Below are positions 12,053 to 24,406 of a stretch of 64,000 nt of DNA, one piece after another. A program made the translations under genes and the position numbers. Source of the stretch: Bolinopsis microptera (lineage: Eukaryota; Ctenophora; Tentaculata; Lobata; Bolinopsidae); the NCBI RefSeq assembly GCF_026151205.1, contig NC_087072.1:23205603-23269602 (forward strand), in the 5' to 3' direction. The notes beneath the pieces were generated by a model, which was given only the letters and a program-made list of their open reading frames with translations, had not been told where the DNA came from and made no database searches. Positions within the stretch are counted from its first letter, which is position 1. Every line of letters starts with the position of its first letter.

Positions 12053-13598
12053 CTGCGAATGAACTTTTAATTTTAGATTTAATATGACTAATAAATTGTG
12101 TGTACATTTTGTGTGAAATTTTATGATTAATTTTGAATTAAAAACTAACCACTAACAATGTTAGTTGACATCAGTTAACATGATATATTTTGAGAGTGGA
12201 GAGGCAAAATTCATATGATTGGGATGAAGGAGTGTGTCTCATGTCTCTGTAATTTGAAATTTAATTCATTTGCGTTACCACTTACAGTTACAAATAATTT
12301 TGTGTTTATTTTTCTTGCAACTTACAATTACGATTACAATTAAAATTACAATTACAACTTATAATTACAACTTACTTACATTATATATTGGAAATTTATT
12401 CGTCTCTTTAATGGCTGATAACGCTTTCCCGTCGTATCCAAGTGCTCCTGAAACTTAAATTCAAGTTGAGCCTAACAAAAATACTGCTACAAAAACTTGT
12501 CCATTTGTGGGGTTATATTATTATTTGATGCCACACGAATTTTCTCACCCTACAGTCTACACCCCAACGTTTTATGAATACAACTAGACTGGTGTAACCC
12601 GTGCCTACGGCCGGGACTTCGCTATCGCAGTTGAATTGTAAAAGTATAAACGCGGTGCAAAAGTTAAAACGGTACAAAGGCATGAACTCGCTCAGTTGAA
12701 ACCGGCGGCCGGCCGCATTAGAGTAAATTGAATTCTGAGCTGTATCCAATAATAATAGTTAATATTTAAAGTCACTATTGTGACGGTACATTAGAACTAG
12801 ACAGAAACAAAGTGTGAAGGGCCTGAACGGAACCCCTCGGTTTCAGTTCCTTGTTTAACACTGCCGTACAGCAAGGACATTCGCCGGGTTCTCCACTTCT
12901 CCAAGGATGGGCACATAGCTCACTCCACACAATGCTCTGTCAAATGTTGCTTATATACCAAGGATCTACAGGAAATATTTCCTTGTAAGTTTTTAGAGGG
13001 CGATCTGTGAACAGACAACTACCTCATTCCCAACTATAGGAACTAGAATTCTTATACTATCCCAACAAGCTCCTGGCTCCTGGCTCTACTGCCAAATTAC
13101 CTAATTATACACCAAAGCCATGTAATTAGGGGAGCTGTAAATGGGGAGATTGTACATTGTAGGTTTACAACCTACCAGGACGCGCGCCGAGTTGGACTCG
13201 TCGACGGTCCTAACAAATATTTTACGAGTATCACCCGTTAAATATGGAGAGAGAGTGTGAGAAAAAGTGAAACACTTTTGTATCACATTTATAATAAACC
13301 TAAATTAAACCCCTTACCACCGGCTGATTTAAAAAAATGTACCTATTGGTTTCGTCAGAGTTTTGTCGAAACTATACCGAAGAAACCAGTTCCATGACAA
13401 CTCTTAATTTTACCGTTTTCTTGATTAAGACGTTTTAAAATTACACACGTACAGATTTTAGGGTTTGGGTCATGGCGCAATTTGATTTCACATCTCCGCA
13501 AAAATATACACTCCCAACTTCATTTCATACCCTAAGGGCACCTTTTCAACAAAAAACCTGAAATAAATCCAATTTGCAAAGATAAAATATATATTTAC
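12053..13598. other. Presumed intron; no exon identified
   Basis: Holds an ATTACAATTACAACTT-type low-complexity stretch (12.29-12.37 kb) and an inverted copy of the GC-rich block at 46.52-46.61 kb (13.14-13.25 kb). A phase 1-to-0 exon may be hidden here if the 12.0-kb exon belongs to the KIND gene. Confidence 0.5.
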
Positions 13599-15186
13599 TT
13601 GTTTTTAGGTCTTCTTCTTTTGAAACTTCTAAAATGTTTCCTCCCAACGACTCCATGACATTATGTGAATCTTGCTCCGGCAAATGTCGTTGGAAAAACA
13701 TCATCAACTGATCCTTTGGAATGGAAACTTTTTGTGAATTATTCGATTTCGATATTGAACCTTCTGCGGGCCGGCGGTCATTTTCAGATCTGGGGCTCAG
13801 CAGAGATTCATGCTTGTTAATGATGTTCTGCATGAGATTGTATTGATCATTCCTTTCCGTCTGATCCTCTGTAAAGTGGAGGGGAGATTTGGAGATCTCT
13901 CTAAGGTGTTCTAGAATCTTTTTATTGAGTCCAATAATTCCACTCTCTGCTACGAAACTCCCCTGTGACGGTGCTTGGTGCGCTCGCAGCTCTTCTTCGA
14001 AACCCTCGCTGGCTTTATACCCCGGAAAGCCGCTCATCTTGGCTTCATTTGTGCTCGAACTGGAGTCACTGTGTATCTTAGAGAGTTCCTCCTCATCCCG
14101 TCTGGTCACCTTTCTCATGGCGTCAACTTGAAGGATTTTGAACTCTATGTCGGACTCTATTCCTGCCAGAGCGTTGAAAACGTTATCACCCTCTAATCGA
14201 TCAAGGTTCACTTCTATTCTTTTCTCAAGATACTCCAGAACGTCGTTAATGTCAACCTCCAGACCTAAAAGAGCCATGATTTCCTGTAGGACACTGCTCT
14301 CCGGGGGGATCCTACCTTCGCTTTGAAACTGAGTAAGCGTTTCCGCTATACTGGCTCTACGCACTAACTGCTTCTGTACAGGGTGCTCTAACTGAGCATG
14401 CTCAAATGGAGTTTCTTTGATCGGAGAAATGCTGAACTCGTCCAGATCATCAATACTGCTGTTCAGTGGAGAGCTGGTCATGGGGGTGGAGCAAACGTCA
14501 TGTGACAGGGTCCTGATCATGTGACCCTGGTTATGTGACAAGGTGTTGGTCCCGACGGGGGAAGAGAAGAGGTGGGAATGCTCCAATAATTGACTCACTT
14601 GGGATCGTAGCGAGCTCATACCCTCTGTTAAATCCGTGAAAGCTTGATTATCAGGCATATATTCCCCGTCTAAAGTCTTATTTTTCTTTTCTTTTATGTG
14701 GACGAAATGCCTAGGTTTGAAAAGGCTTTCATCCCGAACTTTTGGTTCCTCCAATTTAACAGAATACTTACTAATAGTAACTTCTCTCTTTGTGTCTAGT
14801 TTTACGGGTATGCGACCCTCACTCTTCATCTTCTGCATTGGTGAGCTGAACTTCGAATTTTCAATAGACAAGAAGTCAACAAACTGTTTCTCCGCCCCCT
14901 CATCTTGTGATTGCTTGGCTGGGTTTGGTGTACTAGATAGCATTCCTCTCTCGTCAAAAAACAGCGGTTCGCCATCAGGTTGTTGGAGACAGATATCAGC
15001 GTTATCTGTCTTATCTCGGACAGGAAGTTGAATTACCCTACTTTTGTTCAAATCCTCTGTTCTTTCGTTTATGGTTATAGAGGGGTCGAGTCTTAAACTG
15101 CGGTTGGCCATGTCATCCTTGTTTATGATTATCTGTATAGAAGGTGTAGCGTATTGTTTCTGAGTCACCATACTAACTGACAAGTT
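13599..15186 (-). CDS. KIND gene exon 18: large post-KIND2 exon
   Basis: About 529 codons, entered in phase 0 at ATATTTCAG directly from exon 17. Starts NLSVSMVTQKQYATPSIQI. Charged and Ser-rich, with the predicted helical stretch EIMALLGLEVDINDVLEYLE and a following charged helix near the middle (about 14.1-14.3 kb). Likely donor is ACAA^GTAAAT at 13598 (phase 1); without it the frame stops soon after, so the gene could also end here at about 13546. No named domain recognised; in KNDC1 this position precedes the RasGEF part. Confidence 0.75.
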
Positions 15187-15342
15187 CTGAAATATATCAG
15201 ATAGGTGGTTATCAGAGTAAGAATATCATTTATTACAAAACCTTGAAATAAAACTAAATGCAAAATTCTCTCAGGGAAAATTTCTTTAACGGTAGCTGTG
15301 TACTGAATGGTAGAGAGTAAGATTGAATATTAAACACTAAAC

Positions 15343-15782
15343 ACGGTATATAATAGAGGGTACCTCCGGTATATACCGTGCCTCTCTATACCGGGTACCT
15401 CTATTATATACTGTGCCTCTCTATACCGGGTACCTCTATTATATACCGTGCCTCTCTATACAGTGTACCTCTATTATATACCGTGTCTCTCTATACCGGG
15501 TACCTCTATTATATACCGTGCCTCTCTTTACCGAGTACCTCTATTATATACCGTGTCTCTCTATACAGTGTACCTGTATTATATACCGTGCCTCTCTATA
15601 CCGGGTACCTCTATTATATACCGTGTCTCTCTATACAGTGTACCTCTATTATATACCGTGTCTCCCTATACCGGGTACCTCTATTATATACCGTGTCTCT
15701 CTATACCGGGTACCTATATTATATACCGTGCCTCTCTATACCGGGTACCTCTATTATATACCGTGTCTCTCTATACCGGGTA
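15343..15782. repeat. 35-bp minisatellite, block 1
   Basis: About 12 copies of a 35-bp unit built around TCTATTATATACCGTG and CTATACCGGGTACC. All three plus-strand frames are open because the unit lacks stops; none is a gene. Confidence 0.95.
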
Positions 15783-16246
15783 CCTTACAAGACATTTTTG
15801 TGGCGGACCAATTTGCGACGACCGAAATTTTGGCGGTCCGAAAATATGGCGAAATTGAACAAAAACCGTCACATTTCGGACGTCACAGAAAATTCTGACA
15901 CAAAGGAAATTCAAAATTTTCTAAAAATCGGTTAAATCATGTTGAAACAAAATGATTTCTTCATCTTCCTCTATACTTAAGGGGTCCGGCTCGACTCTTT
16001 CAGTTTCACGCTGTTCTCCAGTGTACTCCCAGGAGTAAGATTCTCGGATAAGCGTATTACTTGAAATTAAATTCATCATGGAATATTGTGTTTATTTGTC
16101 CCACCATCATTGATCATATCACTAACTTTTCAAGAACAAAATGAATCGATGAAGCCACAATTATTGGAATGAGCTAAAAATAATGAGACGGATTCTATTA
16201 CGACGACCGAAATTTTGGCGGTCCGAAAATATGGCGAAATTTCGGG
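15783..16246 (+). mobile_element. MITE with CCTTACAAGACA terminus, right end lost
   Basis: Left terminus CCTTACAAGACATTTTTGTG after a TA. Matches the full-length copy at 50975-51553 in inverse orientation, but about 40 bp of the right terminus is missing where the 35-bp array resumes. Bears GGCGGTCCGAAAATATGGCG near both ends. Confidence 0.8.
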
Positions 16247-17440
16247 CTATATTATATACCGTGCCTCTCTATACCGGGTACCTCTATTATATACCGTGTC
16301 TCTCTATACCGGGTACCTCTATTATATACCGTGTCTCTCTATACCGGGTACCTCTATTATATACCGTGTCTCTCTATACCGGGTACCTATATTATATACT
16401 GTGTCTCTCTATACCGGGTACCTCTATTATATACCGTGTCTCTCTATACCGGGTACCTATATTATATACCGTGCCTCTCTATACCGGGTACCTCTATTAT
16501 ATACCGTGTCTCTCTATACAGTGTACCTCTATTATATACCGTGTCTCTCTATACCGGGTACCTCTATTATATACCGTGTCTCTCTATACCGGGTACCTAT
16601 ATTATATACTGTGTCTCTCTATACCGGGTACCTCTATTATATACCGTGCCTCTCTATACAGTGTACCTCTATTATATACCGTGCCTCTCTATACAGTGTA
16701 CCTCTATTATATACCGTGCCTCTCTATACAGTGTACCTCTATTATATACCGTGCCTCTCAGCTCTATACCGGGTACCTCTATTATATACCGTGCCTCTCT
16801 ATACCGGGTACCTCTATTATATACCGTGTCTCTCTATACCGGGTACCTCTATTATATACCATGTCTCTCAATACAGTGTACCTCTATTATATACCGTGTC
16901 TCTCTATACCGGCCACCGGGTACCTCTATTATATACCGTGCCTCTCTATACCGGGTACCTCTATTATATACCGTGCCTCTCTATACCGGGTACCTCTATT
17001 ATATACCGTGCCTCTCTATACAGTGTACCTCTATTTTATACCGTGCCTCTCTATACAGGGTACATCTATTATATACCGTGCCTCTCTATACAGTGTACCT
17101 CTATTTTATACCGTGCCTCTCTATACCGGGTACCTCTATTATATACCGTGCCTCTCTATACAGTGTACCTCTATTTTATACCGTGCCTCTCTATACAGGG
17201 TACCTCTATTATATACCGTGCCTCTCTATACAGTGTACCTCTATTTTATACCGTGCCTCTCTATACCGGGTACCTCTATTATATACCGTGCCTCTCTATA
17301 CCGAGTACCTCTATTATATACCGTGTCTCTCTATACGGCTATACCGGGTACCTCTATTATATACCGTGCCTCTGTAAACCAGGTACCTCTATATACCGTG
17401 CCTCTGTAAACCAGGTACCTCTATATACCGTGCCTCTTTA
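16247..17440. repeat. 35-bp minisatellite, block 2
   Basis: About 33 copies of the same 35-bp unit with several short insertions (16759, 16910, 17336) and a degenerate GTAAACCAGGTACC edge. Long open frames here are repeat artefacts. Confidence 0.95.
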
Positions 17441-17836
17441 TCATATATTATTGGAAGGCAGTAAAATTTTCAGCGATTCCTTACCCTTAATTGTGATCTG
17501 TAGAGATTGTAAAGGCTCTTTAATGTCCTGCTGTCTTGTCCCATGTGTTTCTTATACGCCTGTTTGGTGGTACTGTTTGGATCATTACGTTAACAATTTG
17601 GTTGGTCTCCAGATCAAATTACATAGTTATTGGTAATATCTTGAAAGGTTAGTAGTAGTTATTATAATATTGGCCAGGTAAGATCTTGAAAGGTAAGATC
17701 TGCTACAAACAATTTTGATCTTTATTGGAATTTTAAATTCCGCTGGTGGAAATAATGAACTGAAAATAATTATCGGAAAAACAGCGCAGCACAAATAATC
17801 ATGCTGCAGAAAAATTAGAGTATTTGTGACTCTGAC

Positions 17837-17995
17837 CTGTATGAGTTGCTGTAGAGTTGGTCTCTCTTCCACGGCAGACTTTGTCATGTCGACCAACAAA
17901 TTCTGTAAAGTCCTGCTAAGAACAGGCTCTTCCGCCTCAATAAGCCCATAGTCAGCACAGTACCACAGACAGGCTCCTACTGAGAACACTGCTCC
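17837..17995 (-). CDS. KNDC1: KIND gene exon 17: KIND2 C-lobe core
   Basis: 159 bp, phase 0/0, TTTACCCAG acceptor and CAG^GTCAGA donor. Encodes GAVFSVGACLWYCADYGL, an acidic turn, then LQNLLVDMTKSAVEERPTLQ. FSVG, CADYGL and RPTL are textbook KIND landmarks. The 5' edge (13 nt of intron plus 45 nt of exon) is the founder unit of the 58-bp array that runs upstream to 19.36 kb. Confidence 0.85.
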
Positions 17996-19364
17996 CTGGG
18001 TAAACATGGTCAGCACAGTACCACAGACAGGCTACTACTGAGAACACTACTGCCTGGGTAAACATAGCCAGCACAGTACCACAGACAGGCTCCTACTGAG
18101 AACACTACTGCCTGGGTAAACATAGCCAGCACAGTACCACAGACAGGCTCCTACTGAGAACACTACTGCCTGGGTAAACATGGTCAGCACAGTACCACAG
18201 ACAGGCTCCTACTGAGAACACTACTGCCTGGGTAAACATAGTCAGCACAGTACCACAGACAGGCTCCTACTGACAACACTACTGCCTGGGTAAACATAGT
18301 CAGCACAGTACCACAGACAGGCTCCTACTGAGAACACTACTGCCTGGGTAAACATAGTCAGCACAGTACCACAGACAGGCTCCTACTGAGAACACTACTG
18401 CCTGGGTAAACATGGTCAGCACAGTACCACAGACAGGCTCCTACTGAGAACACTACTCCCTGGGTAAACATAGTCAGCACAGTACCACAGACAGGCTCCT
18501 ACTGAGAACACTACTGCCTGGGTAAACATAGTCAGCACAGTACCACAGACAGGCTACTACTGAGAACACTACTGCCTGGTTAAACATAGTCAGCACAGTA
18601 CCACAGACAGGCTCCTACTGAGAACACTAATGCCTGGGTAAACATAGTCAGCACAGTACCACAGACAGGCTCCTACTGAGAACACTACTGCCTGGGTAAA
18701 CATAGTCAGCACAGTACCACAGACAGGCTCCTACTGAGAACACTACTGCCTGGGTAAACATAGTCAGCACAGTACCACAGACAGGCTCCTACTGAGAACA
18801 CTACTGCCTGGGTAAACATAGTCAGCACAGTACCACAGACAGGCTCCTACTGAGAACACTAATGCCTGGGTAAACATAGTCAGCACAGTACCACAGACAG
18901 GCTACTACTGAGAACACTACTGCCTGGTTAAACATAGTCAGCACAGTACCACAGACAGGCTCCTACTGAGAACACTAATGCCTGGGTAAACATAGTCAGC
19001 ACAGTACCACAGACAGGCTCCTACTAACAACACTACTGCCTGGGTAAACATAGCCAGCACAGTACCACAGACAGGCTCCTACTGAGAACACTACTGCCTG
19101 GGTAAACATAGTCAGCACAATACCACAGACAAGCTCCTACTGAGAACACTACTGCCTGGGTAAACATAGTCAACACAGTACCACAGACAGGCTCCTACTG
19201 AGAACACTAATGCCTGGGTAAACATAGTCAGCACAGTACCACAGACAGGCTCCTACTAACAACACTACTGCCTGGGTAAACATAGTCAGCACAGTACCAC
19301 AGACAGGCTCCTACTGAGAACACTACTGCCTGGGTAAACATAGTCAGCACAGTACCACAGACAT
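17951..19364. repeat. 58-bp minisatellite derived from a KIND2 splice acceptor
   Basis: Twenty-four full 58-bp units without indels (GTCAGCACAGTACCAC recurs from 17951 to 19343), plus a partial unit. The first unit overlaps exon 17 of the KIND gene: read on the minus strand each unit contains TTTACCCAG followed by about 45 nt of exon encoding VFSVGACLWYCADY. Confidence 0.95.
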
Positions 19365-20160
19365 TGCTACATGTAGTCAGTTCTGCTCCATGTAGTCAGC
19401 TCAGTACTGCTCCATGTAGTCAGCTCAGTACTGCTCCTTGTAGTCAGCTCATTACTACTCCCTGTAGTCAGCTCAGTACTGCTCCCTGTAGTCAGCTCAG
19501 TACTGCTCCCTTAATTCAGCTCAATACTGCTCCATGTAGTCAGCTCAGTACTGCTCCCTGTAGTCAGCTCAGTACTACTCCCTGTAGTCAGCTCAGTACT
19601 ACTCCCTGTATTCAGCTCAGTACTGCTCCCTGTATTCAGCTCAGTACTGCTCCCTGTATTCAGCTCAATACTGCTCCCTGTAGTCAGCTCAGTACTGCTC
19701 CCTATATTCAGCTCAATACTGCTCCCTGTAGTCAGCTCAGTACTGCTCCCTGTAGTCAGCTCAGTACTATTCCCTGTATTCAGCTCAATACTGCTCCCTG
19801 TAATCAGCTCAGTACTGCTCCCTGTAGTCAGCTCAGTACTGCTCCCTATATTCAGCTCAATACTGCTCCCTGTAGTCAGCTCAGTACTGCTCCCTGTAGT
19901 CAGCTCAGTACTATTCCCTGTATTCAGCTCAATACTGCTCCCTGTAATCAGCTCAGTACTGCTCCCTGTAGTCAGCTCAGTACTGCTCCCTATATTCAGC
20001 TCAATACTGCTCCCTGTAATCAGCTCAGTACTGCTCCCTATATTCAGCTCAATACTGCTCCCTGTAATCAGCTCAGTACTATTCCCTGTATTCAGCTCAG
20101 TACTGCTCTCTGTAGTCAGCTCAGTACTGCTCACTGTATTCAGCTTAGTACTGCTGTTTG
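19365..20160. repeat. 24-bp minisatellite
   Basis: About 33 copies of a 24-bp unit (CAGCTCAGTACTGCTCCCTG and variants CAGCTCAATACTGC). Multiples of three give open frames on both strands; not considered coding. Confidence 0.95.
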
Positions 20161-20474
20161 TTAAAAGTAGTTCCTAGTATCAAATTACATTTCTCGATTA
20201 TTATAACTGGCTCAGGTTTCCTTACTACTGCGATGAGTCTGCTTCCTTGTTCCTTTAGCATTTCCAATTTTCTGAGTTACTACTTAGAATACATTATTAA
20301 TAGTATTAGTGTAGCCCGGCCTCATTCGATAATATTGTATAAACAGTTTTAATATTTTTATGTGGGATGTTGTCGTCAAATTAGCGTTAACTGTTCCCTA
20401 TTAAACACTATAAAACATATCACCATGAGAAAGTAAGGCTATGTGATCTAGACTGCAATAAAGGGATTGCAACT

Positions 20475-21895
20475 ACAATAATAATTGTTAATGCGGTACA
20501 CCCTGTATGATGTTGCAATCTTGCAACTAGATAATTGTTAATGCGGTACACCCTGTATGATATTGCAATATTGCAACTAGATAATTGTTAATGCGGTACA
20601 CCCTGTATAGTGTATGATATTGCAATCTTGCAACTAGATAATTGTTAATGCGGTACACCCTGTATGATATTGCAATCTTGCAACTAGATAATTGTTAATG
20701 CGGTACACCCTGTATGATATTGCAATCTTGCAACTAGGCTTTTTACTTTCTATACAGGACTGGATAGTCTTCAGACAGTTTTAAAGCTTATTTTTAGTGC
20801 AAGAGTTGGTTGCTAGGCATTGCATTTATCTAAGCAGCGCCTGTATTCAATAATTAATGAAATCTTATTAGCGGATTTAGGTATATAATTATTGTATATA
20901 TTATTGTATGTATAAATTCTTGAGTAAACATTAACCAGTAAACAAAGCTGGTTCCCAATCAGATAATTGTGATGTTGATGCGGTACATCCTGTATGTTGT
21001 TGCAATCTTGCAACTAGATAATTGTGATGTTAATGCGGTACATCCTGTATGATATTGCAATCTTGCAACTAGATAATTGTTAATGCGGTACACCCTGTAT
21101 GATATTGCAATCTTGCAAGTTGATAATTGTGATGTTAATGCGGTACACCCTGTATGATATTGCAATCTTGCAACTAGATAATTGTTAATGCGGTACACCC
21201 TGTATGATATTGCAATCTTGCAAGTAGATAATTGTGATGTTAATGCGGTACACCCTGTATGATGTTGCAATCTTGCAGCTAGATAATTGTTAATGTGGTA
21301 CACCCTGTATGATATTGCAATCTTGCAACTAGATAATTGTGATGTTAATGCGGTACACCCTGTATGATGTTGCAATCTTGCAGCTAGATAATTGTTGATG
21401 TGGTACACCCTGTATGATATTGCAATCTTGCAACTAGATAATTGTTAATGCGGTACAGTGTACACCCTGTATGATATTGCAATCTTGCAAGTAGATAATT
21501 GTTAATGTGGTACACCCTGTATGATATTGCAATCTTGCAACTAGATAATTGTTAATGTGGTACACCCTGTATGATATTGCAATCTTGCAACTAGATAATT
21601 GTGATGTTGATGCGGTACACCCTGTATGTTGTTGCAATCTTGCAACTAGATAATTATTAATGCGGTACACCCTGTATGATGTTGCAATCTTGCAATTAGA
21701 TAATTGTTGATGTGGTACACCCTGTATGTTGTTGCAATCTTGCAACTAGATAATTGTGATGTTGATGCGGTACACCCTGTATGTTGTTGCAATCTTGCAA
21801 CTAGATAATTATTAATGCGGTACACCCTGTATGATGTTGCAATCTTGCAACTAGATAATTGTTAATGCGGTACACCCTGTATGTTGCTGCAATCC
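20475..21895. repeat. 50-56-bp minisatellite in two blocks
   Basis: Unit ATAATTGTTAATGCGGTACA followed by CCCTGTATGATATTGCAATC. Block 1 is 20475-20738 (five copies), block 2 is 20955-21895 (about 18 copies); a 6-bp insertion makes longer units. Between them is a unique AT-rich stretch with no gene. Confidence 0.95.
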
Positions 21896-22245
21896 AGCGA
21901 ACTACTCACTTTGCTTTCTTTGCATACATTTTTAAGAATATTCAAAGTAATCAATTAATGCAAAATGATTTTTGATCCAGGTTTAAATAACTTAACTACT
22001 CATATAGAAATGTATCAAAAACTTCGATATAATTAGCTGGCAGCAGTAAATTAGATACAATTAGTTTTGTCGAGTTATCACTAATAAACGCACGGGTTAC
22101 ACTAGTCACTAATACTGCCGCGATAGGAAATGATAGCTAAAATGTTTACTGCAATATTCACAACTTGTGCATGGTAAATTGTATGTACATCGCGGTTTTA
22201 TACAATAATTGCACTGTAGAGTGTACAATTTATATTAGATGTGAA

Positions 22246-22663
22246 CATTTAACTAATAACAACTCTTATTTTGTTTGTAGTTTAACTTATTTTGTTTGTA
22301 GTTTAACTAATAACAACTCTTATTTTGTTTGTAGTTTAACTAATAACAACTTTTATTTTGTTTGTAGTTTAACTAATAACAACACTTATTTTGTTTGCAG
22401 TTTAACTAATAACAACACTTATTTTGTTTGCAGTTTAACTAATAACAACTTTTATTTTGTTTGTAGTTTAACTAATAATAACTCTTATTTTGTTTGTAGT
22501 TTAACTAATAACAACATTTATTTTGTTTGTAGTTTAACTAATAACAACTCTTATTTTGTTTGTAGTTTAACTAATAACAAAACTTATTTTGTTTGTAGTT
22601 TAACTAATAACAAAACTTATTTTGTTTGTAGTTTAACTAATAACAACTTTTATTTTGAGTGGA
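22246..22663. repeat. 33-bp minisatellite, left part
   Basis: About 12 copies of TTTAACTAATAACAACTCTT + ATTTTGTTTGTAG. Each unit ends in TTTGTAG, resembling a splice acceptor. The array continues at 23782 after the Penelope-like insertion. Confidence 0.95.
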
Positions 22664-23780
22664 GTTGGGTTAGAAACATATAAGAGATACGACGATTTAA
22701 CTTGTAGAAGCTTTCAATAAACATGTGTTAATCGTCGTCAGCTGAATGTGATGGGGTGGACAATGCTTATATCATTGTATATGTGATTGAGTGGTGTCAG
22801 GGATGGAGGGTGGGGGAGGTGTGGGTGGGAAAGTGAAAATTACAGTACAATGTCAATAAAAATTTAGTCTTCTGTTGAGGTTGAGAAGGAAATGCCAGAT
22901 GGTCTGGACTTTAAGGATTTGGCAATTTTAGGAAGAATGGGGTCCCAGAGGGAACTACATTTGGGTGCGCGGTCTGTTCTGTTCATGGCTGGTTGTCGTA
23001 TTTGTATAGCAGCGTGTTCTGTGAGGTCAAGTTGGGAGCGTGAGGTGAGGGATTTGAGGACTTCGATGTTGTTCCAGGAGATGGTGTGGCCGGTGGTCAG
23101 GGCATGATGTGCAGGGGCTGATTTGATTCTGTCTGTGGATTCGTCGATGGCGTTGTTGAGTCTGTAACATCGTTCGTGTTCTTTCATGCGGTGAATCAAG
23201 GGTCTGTAGGTCTGTCCGGTGTATTTGGAGGGGCACTGTGAGCAGGAAATTTCGTAGATGGTGTTGGGAGTGAGGTGAGTAGGGGGTGTGGTCTTCGTTT
23301 TGGTGAGGAGGTTGCGGAGGGAGGTAGCAGAGGAGTGGGTAACTTTGATGTCGTGTTGTCCGAGTATCTTGGAGATGGGTTTGGATAGGGAGGGATGGAA
23401 AGGAAGAGAAACACTAAGGGCATGTTCACGGGTCTGTCGGTTGAATGAGGCTAGGGATTGGTGGCGAGAGGGGTTGGTGAATTTCCGTTGTACTTCGTCC
23501 ATGATGGTGGTGATGCGGTGAGGAGGGAAGCCGTTCTGGAGGCAAACGTGTCGTACTGTCTGGAGTTCGTCGTCAAGGTGTTGGGGTGAGCAGATGTTGT
23601 GGGCTCTTCTGGTCAGTGATCGGATGACTGCGTTCTTAGATGAGTTGGTGGTGCAGGAGGAGTACTTGGTGTAGAGGTTGGTGTGGGTGGGTTTTCTATA
23701 GACTGATGTGGATTTGTCAGGGTGGATGAGATCGTCAAGGAAGGGTATAGTTCCGTCTGTAGAGGGATGTTCTTGGGTAA
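22664..23780 (-). mobile_element. 5'-truncated Penelope-like element
   Basis: Inserted in a 33-bp minisatellite. Minus-strand coding from about 23780 to 22864 is uninterrupted: first the end of a reverse transcriptase (IPFLDDLIHPDK, SVYRKPTHTNLY), then a GIY-YIG-type nuclease region (IYEISCSQCPSKYTGQTYR followed by R.KEHE). RT followed by GIY-YIG is the Penelope-like order. The 3' end holds a hairpin at 22689-22738. The flanks share AACTTTTATTTTG, a 13-bp direct repeat fitting a target duplication, with the caveat that the target is itself repetitive. Confidence 0.75.
22864..23780 (-). pseudogene. Penelope-like RT C-terminus plus GIY-YIG endonuclease domain (truncated ORF)
   Basis: About 305 codons without a stop, ending SFSTSTED. 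Lacks most of the polymerase, so it cannot be autonomous. Cys pair CSQC, the YTGQT motif and the HRMKEHE helix mark the nuclease. An intact frame despite truncation suggests a recent insertion. Confidence 0.7.
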
Positions 23781-23900
23781 CTTTTATTTTGTTTGTAGTT
23801 TAACTAATAACAACTTTTATTTTGTTTGTAGTTTAACTAATAACAACTCTTATTTTGTTTGTAGTTTAACTTATAACAACACTTATTTTTGTTTGTAGGG
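23768..23900. repeat. 33-bp minisatellite, right part
   Basis: Three to four more copies of the 33-bp unit, showing that the retroelement split an existing array. Confidence 0.9.
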
Positions 23901-23979
23901 GTTTACACAAAATATATATGTTTGCGTCATCGACCTGTTTATAAAAATATAAAAGCTGATATTAATTGCAGTTTTTTAC

Positions 23980-24029
23980 CTGCTCTTCAAGCTTGCAGAC
24001 TGTGTCATTCTTTTTCAGCTTTTCTTTGC
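23980..24029 (-). CDS. KNDC1: KIND gene exon 16 (50 bp, KIND2 middle)
   Basis: Small exon with strong sites (ACAATTCCAG acceptor, CAG^GTAAAA donor), phase 1 to 0: GKEKLKKNDTVCKLEEQ. It is the counterpart of the 41-bp exon 2 of KIND1, with the same entry and exit phase. The TRP-like channel gene lies in the intron before it, on the opposite strand. Confidence 0.65.
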
Positions 24030-24406
24030 CTGGAATTGTAAAGTTAACATCGTAATTTCAAGCAGACATGCCTTAAAAATGTGCAAAAATGAAACCTGAA
24101 TAGAAATGCAAAAGTAAAAGTGAAAGTGAAGGACAACAGAACTATGCAGCGCGGAAACACACTACTTGTAGATGGGCAACAAGGAGTGAGTAATGTTTAA
24201 TATGAGGGGGGGGGGGGGGGGGGGGGGGGAGGCCGGAGGGGGTAATATGATATTACCGAACTTTATTTCAACGGATATTAATTGGACACTGAAGGCTCTA
24301 ACATTCATTTTAATGTCCGTTCAAATAAATTCTGCCCGTTTCAAGTCAAAAATCCGTTCAAAATTGTTCCCAAAATTATTCCACTACGTACTTATTGTAC
24401 AATATA

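Noticed and set aside
15378-17636. Long plus-strand ORFs (up to 473 codons) rich in YLYYIPCLSI
   Set aside because: All three frames are open because the 35-bp unit has no stop codon; pure repeat translation with no gene signals.
19364-20164. ORFs of 266 and 207 codons on opposite strands
   Set aside because: 24-bp tandem repeat, a multiple of three, gives open frames on both strands.
20959-21745. Minus-strand ORFs of about 100-150 codons
   Set aside because: Translation of the 50-56-bp minisatellite; frame lengths only reflect unit indels.
17951-22660. Regular repeats resembling a CRISPR array
   Set aside because: Units are contiguous with no unique spacers and the genome is eukaryotic.
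22165-22683. 172-codon ORF with TNNNSYFVCSL repeats
   Set aside because: 33-bp minisatellite translation that the retroelement and array structure fully explain.
23027-23521. Short ORFs overlapping the Penelope-like coding region
   Set aside because: Shadows in other frames of the RT/GIY-YIG ORF.
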